From Isoetes taiwanensis (taxonomy: Eukaryota > Streptophyta > Lycopodiopsida > Isoetales > Isoetaceae), in the NCBI GenBank assembly GCA_021234155.1, contig JAJEKV010000033.1:7680635-7744634 (forward strand): DNA of 64,000 bases, written 5' to 3'. The notes beneath the pieces were generated by a model. It saw nothing but the letters and a program-made list of their open reading frames with translations, ran no database searches and was not told where the DNA came from. The translations under genes and the position numbers were made by a program. Below are positions 20,368 through 31,108 of this stretch, piece by piece. How positions within the stretch are numbered: the first letter of the stretch is position 1; each line of letters starts with the position of its first letter.

Positions 20368-20735
20368 CACTACAAGAGAATGCCTGCGTCAAAAAAATCT
20401 TATGGGTTTTTTCTGTGCTCTGATGAATTTTTTGACGAAAATACTGACGCAAAAACTGACGAAAATTTCTGACGAACAATGTGACGAAAAATCAGACGCA
20501 TAAATTGACTGACGAAAAATCTGACGAATAATCTGACGCAAAATTTGACGAATAATCTGACGAAAAATGTGACGAAAAACCTGACGAATGTTTCTGACGA
20601 TTAATCTGACGCAAAGCCTGACGAATCATATGACGAAAAGTCCTGACGATTAATATGATGATAATTCTGATGAATGTATGAATAATGTTCTGACGATTTT
20701 TTTCGTCAGTATATTCATTAGAATATTCGTCAGTA
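20368..20735 (+). mobile_element. CACTA (En/Spm) transposon end with subterminal repeats
   Basis: The segment starts CACTACAAGA, the conserved CACTA-superfamily terminus. From 20430 to 20700 it carries about nineteen direct copies of a CTGACGAA/CTGACGCA-type motif and two inverted copies (TTCGTCAG, 20703 and 20728). Such subterminal arrays bind the element's own transposase accessory protein. I do not find the partner terminus (TTGTAGTG), nor a transposase, so this is an isolated end or a non-autonomous remnant. Confidence 0.75.
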
Positions 20736-21119
20736 TGTCTGGCATTAGCTTTAGGTTAGCATTATAGGTTTCCACACCTATTTCTATGAGTTGCATGACT
20801 TCATACATACTAAAGGAATAAGAAATGCTCATATGCATGTAGATATGAAACATTTTACAATCTATGTCAAACATATCGAATAGTTAGACGAGGTAAATTG
20901 TACAATATTATCTTGCCTTTGGAAAGGAGAATTAATTAAGGAGAAGTCATTTCATGTTTATTGATCTTTAATTAAGGGCTTGCAAGTTCATTTGGATGAT
21001 TTCTTCAAAGGTTGATGAGTTTGTAGGCTATCATCTTGTGTATCAGTCTTTGTCAACATTTCTCTATTGCCTTACAACTAAGTGACTTGAACATGAAAAC
21101 AAAATGATTTAGTTAAATG
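20736..21119. other. No gene recognised
   Basis: AT-rich spacer between the CACTA remnant and the next LINE fragment. No feature can be supported here. Confidence 0.5.
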
Positions 21120-21855
21120 ATAGTTTACCTCGTCTTGCTCTGGAAGGAACACGAGAAAAGGGTTGGTACGCTGATGTTGAAAAGTGGATGGGCAAATGGG
21201 AGTTAAATATACATGACCTATAGGATAACCGCATAGATATTAGATTCTTGGTACACGAGCATATGATCAGGATATAATGGAGAGCACCAGTGATAAAATA
21301 GGCATTTTATGTGCAGTATATCAATCCATCCTTGCAGGAAGCTAAGTATTTGAAAGAGGGAATATCGCTCAAGCTTAGACAGACAATTGGTAGGATGAGG
21401 CTTAGTTCTCATCGGCTTGGGATAGAGATTGGGAGATGGGGTGACATTCCTCATGAACTGAGATTCTGTAAAGTGTGCAACTTGTAGCTGGTTGAGGATG
21501 AACGTCATGTGCTTCTGGATTGTTCTTTGTATAGGCGATTAAGGTATAAATATGGTATCTGATCATCTATTTTACTAGAATTCTTTGAATTACTAAGATA
21601 TATAGTCAAGTTTATAGGGAAAGTTTTTGGATTTGCAAGAAGATGCCCTAAATATGACTAATGTTTTGAGTAGGGAGGATGGAGAGGAGACCAATGCAAT
21701 CATGTCAGAAGATGCATTGGATGAGTTATTCTATAGTTTTTGATTGTATACTAACCGTCTCATAGACCTGGTGGTCTACAGACGTGATCAATAAACATTT
21801 CATTCTCTCTCTCCCTCCCTTCCTCCCTCTCTCCCTCCCTCCCTCTCTCTCTGGA
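21120..21855 (+). mobile_element. 3' end of a LINE (C-terminal zinc-finger-like domain)
   Basis: Near 21,390-21,540 the translation reads SSHRLGIEIGRWGDIP-ELRFCKVC-L, then VEDERHVLLDCSLYRRLR. This is the same CX2C...HX4C C-terminal domain as in the LINE at 8.3-10.6 kb. The 3' UTR runs to TCATTCTCTCTC and a CT/CCCT-rich tail at 21801-21852. The RT is missing, so this copy is 5'-truncated, and an in-frame TAG interrupts it. Confidence 0.65.
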
Positions 21856-22048
21856 TGCTAGACGCTGGATGCTAGGGTTTCAGAGGTGAAGGTTCGACAA
21901 GCCATAACTCTCTCCCAGAGTGTCAGATTGGCACGTGCTTAAGGACTTTGAAAAGCTGGTTCCAAGATCTTTTTAATGGTATATAGCATGACCAGGTTTG
22001 GATCTGTTTAGGTATCTGTAATTGCAATTTTCTAGTCGGGTATAGATT

Positions 22049-24165
22049 TTTAGCAGTTGCTGTCAGCACCATGGCTGCCCCAAAGAAACGGTCCAAGAAA
22101 ATAGCACAGAAGCATAAAGAATCAGACTCTGATGGGGAATCATCTGGGCAGGTCGATATATAGGTAGAATCATCTGGGGAAATCTCACTCATGGCTATCT
22201 GGAATGAACTAACAGCATTCAGACAAGAAGCAGCATCCCGAGAGGAGAAGCTGATGGCAGAAATCAGAAATTTGAGGGCAGATAATGATTATCTTTGCGC
22301 AAATTTCCAGCAATTACGAGAAGAAATGGATCATGTCAAACAGGAACTCAAGGAATTGCAAGAAGGTGAAGGATCAGATGGTACAACAGAAATTTTAGAT
22401 TTAAAGAATGCTTTTGAGGAATATGTAGAGACACAAGAATAGAAACAATGAGCTTTAAAAATCCGCATTGTGGGATTGACAGAAAAGGATAATGAGAACA
22501 CAAAAGAGGTAGTGTCAAAATTCTTTAGCAAAGAAATGAAGATAACTAGATCAGATTCTGTGGATGCTTTCCAGATTGAAACGAAGGATCATGGAACACG
22601 CCACATTCTGGTGATGTTTTCCAACAGGGAAGATCGTTTCCAGATACTAAAACAGAGATACACACTGGAAGGGAAATTTGTATGGGTGAAGGATGATCTT
22701 ACCAAAGGCCAAATGCTTGAGAAGAAGCAAAAAATTACTAAGTTTAAAGAGGCAAGGCAAAACAATCAGAAAGTGAAGTGGGCCAAAGGGAAGGCTGTGA
22801 TTGAATAGGTAGACATAGGAGGCCTTAGAATAGCGGTCTCGAATATAAATAGACTCACCATTGATAAGGTAATTAGTATGCAGACAATTCTAGATAATGT
22901 TGATGTTATTTGTTTTGTGGAAACAAAAGAACATGATTTGTATGCTTTGCCTGACATTGAAGGCTTTGATATGATTTATTCAATTTATAATAAAAGATTT
23001 AAAGATGGAGATACATGGAATGGAGGAGTAGCGTGTTATATCAAACCGCTTTTTAGAGATTTGATACAAGATGTTAGAAAAGACAAAAATAATCAGTATA
23101 TTTGGCTTGAATTGAAAGACCTATTTGTTATTTTGTTCTCAGACATAAGAAAATATATACAGAGATAGAAGCTTCTAGTGATGACTTGTTCTTTGCATTG
23201 GAGCAAGATATCATGCATTACCTGCAGAAGGGTAGTGTGATCCCAGCAGGAGATTTCAAAGGAAGGACCAGGTGTCTACAAGTTGTTTCTTACACAAGAA
23301 ATAAAGATCCATTGTGGTTAGAATCTATGAGTGATGATGAGCTGAAATTATATGGCAGGAAGAGGGATTCTAAGGATCCGGTAGTGACTAAACTTAGTAG
23401 GCAATTTCTCAGCCTGGGTAGCAGCACAAACCTCATGATCTGTAATGGATTAAGTAGGTTCCTAGACACTTTAAAGAATACATGCAGAGCTAGAAGCACA
23501 ATGGACTATCTGGCAATGGCGGAGGAGACTCTGGCAGGGATATTAGATTTTGTAGTCAGTGATGAAGAGCTTGAATCGGATCACAGTCGATTATCTTTTA
23601 TTCTACGGATCAGCCATCCAGGGGTTGTTTCCCCCATTGCACAAAAGTCTTATGTATGCCAACTATCAAGCCTGTGTTGAATTGAAAGTATCTTGCTTGC
23701 ATTGGGATGTGGATTTGGCCACTATAAGTAAGCAATTGCACACGATGTTGGAAGTGACAGCACAAGAGACTTTCACATTTCACAAAGTAAGGAAGGGACT
23801 ACCAGGAATGCCGTGAGGCAAAATTCAGATGGAAGAAAAGTGGTTTGAGTGATAAAGACTCATTTAAGCATCAATATAAGCGCATTGTGCAATTTAAGAA
23901 GCGACAGTTCATTAAAAAACAGCAACAACTTTTATGCCTGCGATACTTAGATAAGCCGAAGCTCTTTTCGAATGCTCTAAGAATGAATAAACAGGCTGAT
24001 ATCCCTCTTTCAACACATGATATTTGGAGACATGTTATTAATCTATATCATAGTGCAGACATTCCCACTGAGGGAGGGAGTATAAGGTCATAGCTCTCTT
24101 TAAAGAGGTTGTCTTTTGTCGCGTGACGCATGTGATCAGCCCTTCCACTTTGGAAGGGTTTTTAT
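22049..24165 (+). mobile_element. LINE remnant: ORF1 and endonuclease, no reverse transcriptase
   Basis: This begins just after the preceding LINE tail. It encodes an ORF1-like protein and an apurinic-like endonuclease, then decays after a linker region near 24,090. The 3' end holds CCCTTCCA-CT-TGGAAGGG and a T run (24140-24163), comparable to the hairpin in the 3' UTR of the 8.3-kb LINE. Because the RT is missing while both ends appear present, I infer an internal deletion. Confidence 0.65.
22071..23680 (+). pseudogene. LINE ORF1-like coiled coil fused in frame to endonuclease
   Basis: From the ATG at 22071 one frame runs to 23168, interrupted only by TAG near 22160, TAG at 22440, TGA near 22449 and TAG at 22806. 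It opens with a basic K-K-R-S-K-K segment, then a coiled coil (22191-22440), then an RRM-like ORF1 domain (KIRIVGLTE... to KAVIE). It continues without a frame change into the endonuclease (SNINRLTIDK, VICFVETKEHD, GGVACYIK). After a frameshift at about 23,175 the endonuclease goes on with GDFKGR, DYLAMA and SDHSRLSF. The catalytic asparagine of the usual GDFN is lysine here. Confidence 0.7.
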
Positions 24166-24169
24166 TTCA

Positions 24170-25135
24170 CATTATATTATATTCTTGTATTGGTGATGTG
24201 CAAGTACAAGATGGCAAGCGTTTTTAATTTTTGTAGGTAGTTCGCAGGTGTACACCCACACCCACCATTGTAGAGGTTGAGATGAATGAGAAGCCTATCA
24301 GGAGATTTTTCATATTCATGCGAGCCCAATTTTAGAATGTGCTTACCTGGTATTTGATTTTCCCCTTTTTTATTTATGTATTTGAAAGGCCAAATGCATG
24401 CAAATGGTTTTCCTAGCTTAGTTTTGAAGATTGTTGCTTCTCCTATACTCTTTGATCAAGTGGTGCCGCGGAATCTGGAGGAGATTATTAGATCTCTCGA
24501 CCCTTCTCCTCCTTCCTCTGTTAGTGGTAGTTTATCTGGTGGCTTTGCCTCGATGATTGAAGGAGTGCACCCATTAAAGCTGAATTTAGATTTGTCCTTC
24601 CATGTTACTAATGAGCCAGATGTGAGAATATATGAGGCTGACAAGTTTTTGAACGTAGATGGTCTTTGTGGTAGACTATCCGCATTTGTGTCTCAACTTG
24701 CAGAAACTTTAGTAAATATAAATTCATGTATTAATCTCTGGTTGATTGCAATGGAGCATGAGCATTGTAAGCCCTCTACTAGTTAGGCCATTATTACAAG
24801 GGCTGCTTTGAGGGTAAGAGTAATGTTGATTTGGCTCGTTGAACTTAGTTTTAAGTGATTGTGTTGTTGTTTAGTTTTCTGTGTTTTGGTGGTGTAGGTT
24901 CGGGTGGGCGGCTATGCAGGCCTTACTACATGCATTGTTTATTGTTCTAGAGATGGTGCTCAGGTAATGGCGACCATCATGGCTTGTTTTTTTTCCTTGG
25001 TGTTGGTAGTGATGGTCCCAACACCACGTACCAACAGCGCATGGAACTGTGATCTATACTCTTGAACAATATGAACGAAGTGTGCCCCAGACAACCTCGA
25101 TCATTGGATCTCTCCATCTTACAGCACAGGGCATA
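24170..25135. other. Unrecognised region with an open frame at 24376-24786
   Basis: The plus-strand frame at 24376-24786 (136 codons, containing HPLKLNLDLSFHV and CGRLSAFVSQLAET) is longer than its neighbours but matches no family I know. It begins in an AT-rich stretch with no convincing start context. It may be an exon of a decayed gene. The rest shows no features. Confidence 0.25.
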
Positions 25136-25139
25136 TGTT

Positions 25140-25380
25140 AAAACCTTTGGGTGCCTCTCGTTTTGATTAAGGTGATTTATGATTGGGGGTGCCTATGATT
25201 TTAAAATATGAAATACAGGTTCGCCTAAGGCTTTGGAACATGAAATAAGGGGACTTATCTCTATACGGGTTTACTATGGGTTTTAGAATACAAAATGCAG
25301 AGACTTGAACCTCTGCCAAAATAATCCAATGCCCTAATAAAAATGCCTTAACCAATGCAACCAACAAGCTAACTCGCTTA
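25140..25380 (-). mobile_element. tRNA-derived SINE-like repeat
   Basis: On the minus strand a tRNA-like head carries a box A (TTGGTTGCATTGGTTAAGGC near 25352) and a box B (GGTTCAAGTCTC near 25308), spaced as in RNA polymerase III promoters. The cloverleaf arms do not pair well, so it is not a working tRNA. About 150 bp of unrelated body follow. No target-site duplication is clear. Confidence 0.5.
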
Positions 25381-26140
25381 CTATTTTTTTAATGTATTTT
25401 TTTTTTCTTTTATATAATAACCCATTCAATTGTGTTAGGAGTATGGTCTATGGTCCCAGGAATGCTGAATTATACATCTATATCAAATACCACTTGAACC
25501 CCTCTGTGATTGTGCTACATATTGAATGAATTGCCATTGCATTCAATGGGCTCCTTCTCCCTTCCTTTTTTTAAATGCAGACCTAATGCATTCAAAGCGG
25601 ATGAACTATTCGAAAGCATTAAAATCGCGCTCTCAAATCCATACTCCTGAATATATCTTGAACCATGACAACCAAAAATGGAAGTTCGATTTCAAAAAAG
25701 CATTGCAACTATACACAATGGAGTGCAAGTAATATTCCAAGAAGATGAGAAAGGAATAGACTTACCTTGTACATTGTATTCGGTGATCCCTCTTCTCATT
25801 TTATGCATAAAAATAGAACAAAAGTAGAATCGAGAGAATAAGATTCATCTTATGTGCATTTCTGGCATGGGAATGATCAGGCCACCATGTATAACGGCTA
25901 TATTGATGTTATAAAACAGGGGATGTAGAGTAGGGAATGTGAGAGATCAAATCTAGCTATTTCTCTATCATTTCCCTTAGCATTTTAATTGGTTCAGAGA
26001 ATGTATGATGTGGCCTGTGGCGCATCGCACAAATCTTTGTCTTAAATCTGCACTCAGTTTTGCTGAGGTAATGAGCAAATTCATACATATGTTGCTCAAT
26101 AAGATCGCCAGTTTCTTTTCTAAGCATATAAATAAACATA
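25381..26140. other. No gene recognised
   Basis: AT-rich DNA with homopolymer T runs at the start. No conserved coding or RNA feature is seen. Confidence 0.5.
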
Positions 26141-26400
26141 TTGGCTGATATGGCAAAAGAATTTGAGTACGATGAACTAAAGGCACAAGGAATTCAACGA
26201 ATACAATGGCTTAATATGCATTGTGCAATCAAGAAGGTGTGTGGTATTTTAGAACCAATTTTGAGTGTGTTGGAGGAGGAAAGCATGGCTTTATATAATA
26301 GCTTACACGACTTCAAGGTGACTAAATTGGTATTTCATTTATATTTTTCTCTCTACAGGTATGTTTTGGAGGTTTCGTTCCAACATTGACATAGACCCTT
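26141..26400 (+). pseudogene. Internal fragment of a ZNF862/hAT-like protein
   Basis: An 82-codon frame (GIQRIQWLNMHCAIKKVCGI..., then ALYNSLHDFKVTKLVFHLY) resembles the region of ZNF862-like/hAT-derived proteins around the R-W-L and LY--L-DFKV motifs. The expected arginine of R-W is glutamine. It is on the same strand as the N-terminal fragment at 20.0-20.3 kb, with CACTA and LINE sequence between. Similarity is judged by eye only. Confidence 0.4.
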
Positions 26401-27254
26401 AGGTATGTCTCACCCATTGGCACAATCCAGTGTAATTCCTGAAGGGTGCTCTATATATTTTCCTAATGGGTTGAAGTGGTTTTCATTATACCATTGGTTT
26501 TTTAGTGTACTATTTTGTGGTGTTGGCTAATCTGTTAAGAAATATTCAAAGTTTACAATAAAAAAGATATAGAGTGATACTATAAGAAATAACACTATGC
26601 TTCTTTATACAACTTCTTAGAAAGTTGTATGATCCTTTATAACTCAAAAAAAATCATGGAATCTTGAATTCACTTACCTTTTGGAATGAAGACATTGTTG
26701 ACTTTAGAAAATGTCTAGGCTCTTGCAGGGATCTTGCGAACTTGGAGCTATGCTTATAGGCTTCTTGCTTCCTTGGTGGTTGTGGCTTTGGCGGTGATCC
26801 TTGTGATGCTTTTCCTTGATGGCCTTGCAACAAAGGAATAATATCCAAGAGCTTTTACAAGGTCAGGTTTATCACCACTTGACGCACAAAGCTTGTTCAT
26901 AAAGAAGAATTGTTTATGCATGGTAGTTGCCTGACTGAATATCTGGTTAAGATTGGTTTATAGTCCTTTGAACCCACGAAACTAGCACCCCATTAACTGC
27001 GTCAAACGTTGACTACACTTTATCTCAACATATACTACTAATTCATAACAACTTTGGGAGAGAGATTTGAAGCACAACTTTATCTCAACATATATTACTA
27101 GTTCATAACAACTTTGGTAGAAAGATTCGAAGCAAAATGTCTCTAAACATGCTAACGTTGAAGAAGATGGTGTTCACATTGAAAGCAAGATCCATTAGCC
27201 ATTGAAGTATGCTTCTTCTATTGGAGTATATGTCGTGCCATTCATTATTTGTAA
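26401..27254. other. No gene recognised; contains a 60-bp tandem repeat
   Basis: Nearly identical 60-bp units at 27017-27076 and 27077-27136 (starting ACTTTATCTCAACATATA). The remainder is AT-rich without supportable genes. Confidence 0.6.
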
Positions 27255-27267
27255 CATCTAAGATATC

Positions 27268-27395
27268 TTCTATTTCTTTTTGTTGAAGTTGCACTCACCC
27301 ACGCCTCTCACCCAGCTGTAGTCGATGGGATTTGAACCAATGACCGAAACAATTCAAGCCAAAGGTCTAACCACTAGACCATAGCTGCAATGGGC
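27268..27395 (-). mobile_element. 128-bp tRNA-derived SINE with 13-bp target-site duplication
   Basis: The insert is flanked by CATCTAAGATATC at 27255-27267 and again at 27396-27408, a perfect 13-bp duplication. On the minus strand it starts GCCCATTGCAGC, has box A (TGGTCTAGTGGTTAGACC) and box B (GGTTCAAATCCCATCGAC) spaced as in a tRNA gene, and ends in an A-rich tail (AACAAAAAGAAATAGAA). This is the anatomy of a very short SINE. Its parent tRNA is not obvious to me. Confidence 0.85.
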
Positions 27396-27431
27396 CATCT
27401 AAGATATCAAGGTTATTCTTTTTTATGGCTA

Positions 27432-27435
<4 letters not shown>

Positions 27436-27462
<27 letters not shown>

Positions 27463-28497
27463 GAAGGTAAGAAGTTATTGTATTGATCAGATAGGAAAAA
27501 TTACAATACAATAGATCCCTCATGGATCAGATATAGTTTACGTACAAATGATCCCTTCTGGATTAGAATATGTTTGTAACTAAAGTACACATGAGCCTCT
27601 CTCAACCTCTTCTTCTGTCTAACCAGTACTACAGTATTAACATCTTCCCAATTAAACAGAATACTATAGGAGCCAAATGCCCATTTTCCACAAGCTACAA
27701 ACAGATCTTGAATGCTCCAAGAAAACCTCTTGCAGAAATAGAAATGAAGAGAAAAGAGATGTGGAGTAACCTGAACAATCTCCCGCACTTCTCAGAGAAG
27801 CAAATATGCTTCAAACTATGAACAAATTCAACAGCTTTATAACCAAATGAGAGATTAAAGTAAGATGCGGCATTGTCGGGATGCTCCAGTCAGCCAACCT
27901 GTATAGGCTAGACACACAACCCAGCCACCAGAACTCTCCCTAATTCTGGCTCATGATATCTGGTCTTGATATGGAAGCGTCTTCCTGGACACACTCAAAT
28001 CCCTAGCTCGGCGATCTCAAATAATCTAACATCCTGTTTTAAAACTGTAAATTTAAGATCAAGAATTTACTCTGCTCCTTTCAAGAAAACATCCCTAGAT
28101 CTTTCCGCTAGCAAGAAAGAGCAAGAGGAGGGGAAAAAACCAAATGGATAGAAGATCCAACTAAAAAGACTGCCAAACAGACCCAAAACTGCTCTCTTTA
28201 TGAATTCGGCATCAATTCTGCTCCACCTTATAGACTCTGCGCCCAGGCCAAATCCACAAGACCGCCTTGAAACTGCTTCAGAATCAAATCAGCAATTTCT
28301 TTGAAGAAGAAAATCTTCTGGCACATCGGCAAACCCCACTAGCACCGGATCGTAGTATCTAGTTTGCAAGAGGGTCTGCAGCAGTACCGGAAAGAGAGGA
28401 TAGGAGGGCGGCCTCCTTCCCCTGTTGCCGCCCTAGCCGCAGGCGGAGCGTGAGCGCCAAGAAACCATTTTTGCTCAGTATGTCTTTTTGATTTGGA
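27436..28497 (-). mobile_element. 1.06-kb retroposon with poly(A) and 13-bp target-site duplication
   Basis: It is flanked by TTATGGCTAAGTT at 27423-27435 and 28498-28510. On the minus strand it starts near 28497 with a GC-richer segment and ends in ...CTTCTTACCTTC plus a poly(A) of about 27 (T run at 27436-27462). That 3' end resembles plant L1 termini. I find no endonuclease, RT or recognised host protein, so it is a non-autonomous L1-mobilised element or a retrocopy of an unknown transcript. Confidence 0.8.
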
Positions 28498-28510
28498 TTA
28501 TGGCTAAGTT

Positions 28511-29219
28511 CTGCCCATACTTTAAACTAAATTACAACTAAAAGAAAAAACCGTTTTCAGCATTTCATATATAGAACACATTCGTTCATCTATCCTATAT
28601 TTGGCAAGGTTAGATTTGTTGTTAGTTATTGAATGCTAAGACATCTTGTAAAAAAGGGATAAATATAACACACTATAGGAGTAAAGGGGGACTCTATATA
28701 GGCATTTAACCCACAATTATAATCCCTTTCCCAAGATCATAGTGGGTGAAAAGGAAGCATGTGAAAAGGAGGACCCCTTTTCATACTTCTTTGGGGAATC
28801 TACGAAATTTGACAGTTACCCTTTTTGTGCACATTTGCTCTACTAGCCTATTGCATACAAATATTGGTAATGCATACACATCGCATATCTTAACCATTGG
28901 TTTGCTATCAATAAATAACTTAATGTATAAGTGTGAAGTTGCCATGTGCGAGAGTAAAAAGTAAAAACTATGTATTTAATAGTATTGTACAAGAGAATTA
29001 CATTCCGAACATTTGCAAACCTAAAAGTTGTGAGTTGGAAGGATCTATAAAAGAAGGATTCTTCCTTGTTACGAAGGCATCCAGCGTCATGATGCCCCTT
29101 CTGCAAATACCAGAAGCTCTATGGAAGCAATAGAACATCAATAAGATGGGGGAGCAAGCCCAATAGCAATCATGTCTTGCTAAGTATTGATCGCTTGCAA
29201 GAGTCTCCAAACTTAAGCA
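28511..29219. other. Presumed promoter region of the NHL gene
   Basis: AT-rich sequence with no transposon that I recognise. It directly precedes the intact NHL/LEA_2 gene and probably contains its promoter and 5' UTR. No specific element can be assigned. Confidence 0.4.
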
Positions 29220-29858
29220 ATGGCATCCTCTAGTGCACCCTCAAGCACTTTACCTAGCCATAATCGTCCTGCTCGGCCTCGGAATCCTGTGGCTAGTATG
29301 TGTGCCACAGTCATGAGTCTCTTCTGCACATTGTTAGTCATATTTGGATTAATATTGCTTATAGGTTGGTTAGTTCTTCGACCTAGAGCTCCCAAGTACA
29401 GGGTAGAAAACATGTCTATCCCGTATTTTCGTCTGTCAGATGGGGTTCTCAACTCTAGAGTTTCCATGCAAGTTTATTCACGGAATCCAAATCATCGCAT
29501 TGGTTTCTATTATGACGACATTAGAATCTATGCTTACTACAAAGATGTGCTTATTGGGAGCAATTTCATTGCCCCATTTTACCAAGGTCACCACGATGCC
29601 AATATGTTGGGGTGTGACCTTATTACCAAAGGGCTCCAACTCAATTCCACAACTGCTTCTAGCTTACGCAATGATATACAGAAGCAAATTGTGCAGATTA
29701 ATGTTCTGGTGAGGGTGAGAGGTCGTGCCAAGGTCACATCATTAGTGAAGCCCCATTTCAAGGCTCGCAGTCGTTGCTACATCAACGTGAAACCCCCAAC
29801 GCAAGTGTCTGATGCTGTTGTCTTAGATAAGCAGTGCAAACTGAAGATTCATTACTAG
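29220..29858 (+). CDS. NDR1/HIN1-like (NHL), LEA_2-domain membrane protein
   Basis: A single-exon gene for 212 residues. A short basic, proline-containing cytosolic tail (1-26) is followed by one strongly hydrophobic segment (about 27-52, CATVMSLFCTLLVIFGLILL). The LEA_2 region comes next, with the family's VQ/M-V--RNPN-RIGFYYD block (about 83-100). It also has YYKDVLIGS and FYQGHHDA, where NHL proteins have the P-F-QGH-N motif. NHL proteins are plasma-membrane or ER anchored and are linked to defence and abiotic stress signalling in angiosperms; the exact role here is unknown. The next gene lies about 0.7 kb downstream on the opposite strand. Confidence 0.9.
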   Translation: MASSSAPSSTLPSHNRPARPRNPVASMCATVMSLFCTLLVIFGLILLIGWLVLRPRAPKYRVENMSIPYFRLSDGVLNSRVSMQVYSRNPNHRIGFYYDDIRIYAYYKDVLIGSNFIAPFYQGHHDANMLGCDLITKGLQLNSTTASSLRNDIQKQIVQINVLVRVRGRAKVTSLVKPHFKARSRCYINVKPPTQVSDAVVLDKQCKLKIHY

Positions 29859-29920
29859 AGTGCATTATTGATATTTTGGTTGGTTTTATTACAATTCTTA
29901 TATGACTTGATTTGGCTTGA

Positions 29921-30380
29921 TTCTATTCTATTCTATTCTATTCTATAGGATAACATTGTTGTGATCCTACATTTGAAAATAAATTTATGATAAAGTTGAT
30001 GTTGTATTGTGTGTATATATCAACATGACCAAAAAAGATGGCAGATAATTTTTTGTTTTGATGGATAAATAAAATAACATTAAATTTGATTCTCTCTCTC
30101 AACGACACAAGAAACAAAATAAATTTATGATAAAATTGATGTTGTATTGTGGGTATATATCAACATGACAAACAAAGATTGGCAGATAATTTTTTGTTTT
30201 GATGGATAAATAAAATAACAGTAAATTTGATTCTCTCTCTCAGCAAGTTCTTTGACACAAGAAACGAAATCCAGAAATTTGATGCAGATCTGTCTAAATT
30301 TGATTCTCTCTCTCGGCCAAGTTCTTTGAGACAAGAAACGAAATCCAGAAATTTGATGCAGATCTGTCGAGAGAGCAGAG
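29921..30380 (+). repeat. Pentanucleotide tract and nested tandem duplications
   Basis: (TTCTA)n at 29921-29946 resembles the tail of the LINE at 10.6 kb. Downstream, a unit beginning AAATTTATGATAAA repeats at 29981 and 30121 (period 140). A second unit beginning TAAATTTGATTCTCTCTCTC repeats at about 30222 and 30296 (period about 75). None is coding. Confidence 0.8.
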
Positions 30381-30520
30381 ATATCTTCCTCTGTTTCCTC
30401 CCCCTGCTCCATTTATAAAGTCGACTAAATGCATTGCAACATAAATTTATCTAGCATCTGTGCTATACAAATAAAGTATCCATTTCAATTGCATTATCTT
30501 ATAGATATTCAGCAATTTGT

Positions 30521-31006
30521 TCAATCCAGAAGCTTTTTGATCCGGCCCTCAAGATGGGCCTCATGATCTTCAAGCCGGCCAGCTATGGCAGAATTTTCCC
30601 ACCGGATCAGTGTAGGAACACCTTTCAGCTGAAATCGTGGGTCCAATCGAAGAGGATGTGCTGGATTTCGCCAAGTGGGTCTATCCCCAACGTAAACCCT
30701 CAAAAGCTTCACTCCGTCTCCGGAAGCTTGCAAACTGTTGTAAATAATCGGCTCGGCCCTCACACAATCTGGCCCCAAAATGATTCGTCAGAATTTTTAT
30801 CTACATAGAAGCCCCAAAATCCGAAACGAAAAATTTAAGCAAACCCAAATCAGGAGAATGATTTAGAGACCTGGGCACCAGCTTCGGCCAGTAGTTGGGT
30901 CGGGATCCGCCAGAAAGAGCAGAAAAAGCCGTCCTGATTCATCTGCTTCTTTTTTCAAAACACTGTCTAGATTGTGGGCATCGGTGTCGATCATTCTTAG
31001 CGCCAT
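30521..31006 (-). CDS. Thioredoxin-like protein Clot (TXNDC17/TRP14 family), two exons
   Basis: Exon 1 is 31006-30871 and exon 2 is 30768-30521, joined across a GT-AG intron to give 127 residues. The active site W-C-P-D-C-V-R-A-E-P is split by the intron after CCC-AG and is the CPDC site of Clot-type (DUF953) thioredoxin-like proteins. Other family blocks are FLADPDPTTGRSWCP, YVGDRPTWRNP-HPLR and GVPTLIRWE. Family members are cytosolic disulfide reductases of about 125-135 residues, so this is full length. The start codon lies 102 bp from that of the divergent thioesterase gene. Confidence 0.93.
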
Positions 31007-31108
31007 AGCGGGAGGAAAAGAAAAGAAAAAAACCCGAAAGTTATAAAACCCTAACTGCGCCCTAATAAAACCGTCTTTTATTTACTGGCCCGCTTGAGAG
31101 ATTTCAAA
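31007..31108. promoter_or_regulatory. Compact bidirectional promoter between Clot and thioesterase genes
   Basis: Only 102 bp separate the two start codons, so both 5' UTRs and core promoters must fit here or overlap exon 1. It contains AAACCCTAA (31046-31054), a telo-box motif common near transcription starts of housekeeping plant genes, and TATAAAA-like sequence at 31042-31048. Confidence 0.75.

Noticed and set aside
20430-20700. CTGACGAA array as a CRISPR-like or satellite repeat
   Set aside because: Repeat spacing is short and irregular and it directly follows a CACTACAAGA terminus, which explains it as a transposon subterminal array.
24140-24163. CCCTTCCA stem followed by a T run as a bacterial-type terminator
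   Set aside because: The context is a eukaryotic LINE 3' region, and a similar hairpin occurs in the 3' UTR of the LINE near 10.48 kb.
27310-27395. Functional tRNA gene
   Set aside because: Box A and box B are present, but the acceptor and other arms pair poorly, and the unit ends in an A-rich tail inside a target-site duplication, as in a SINE.
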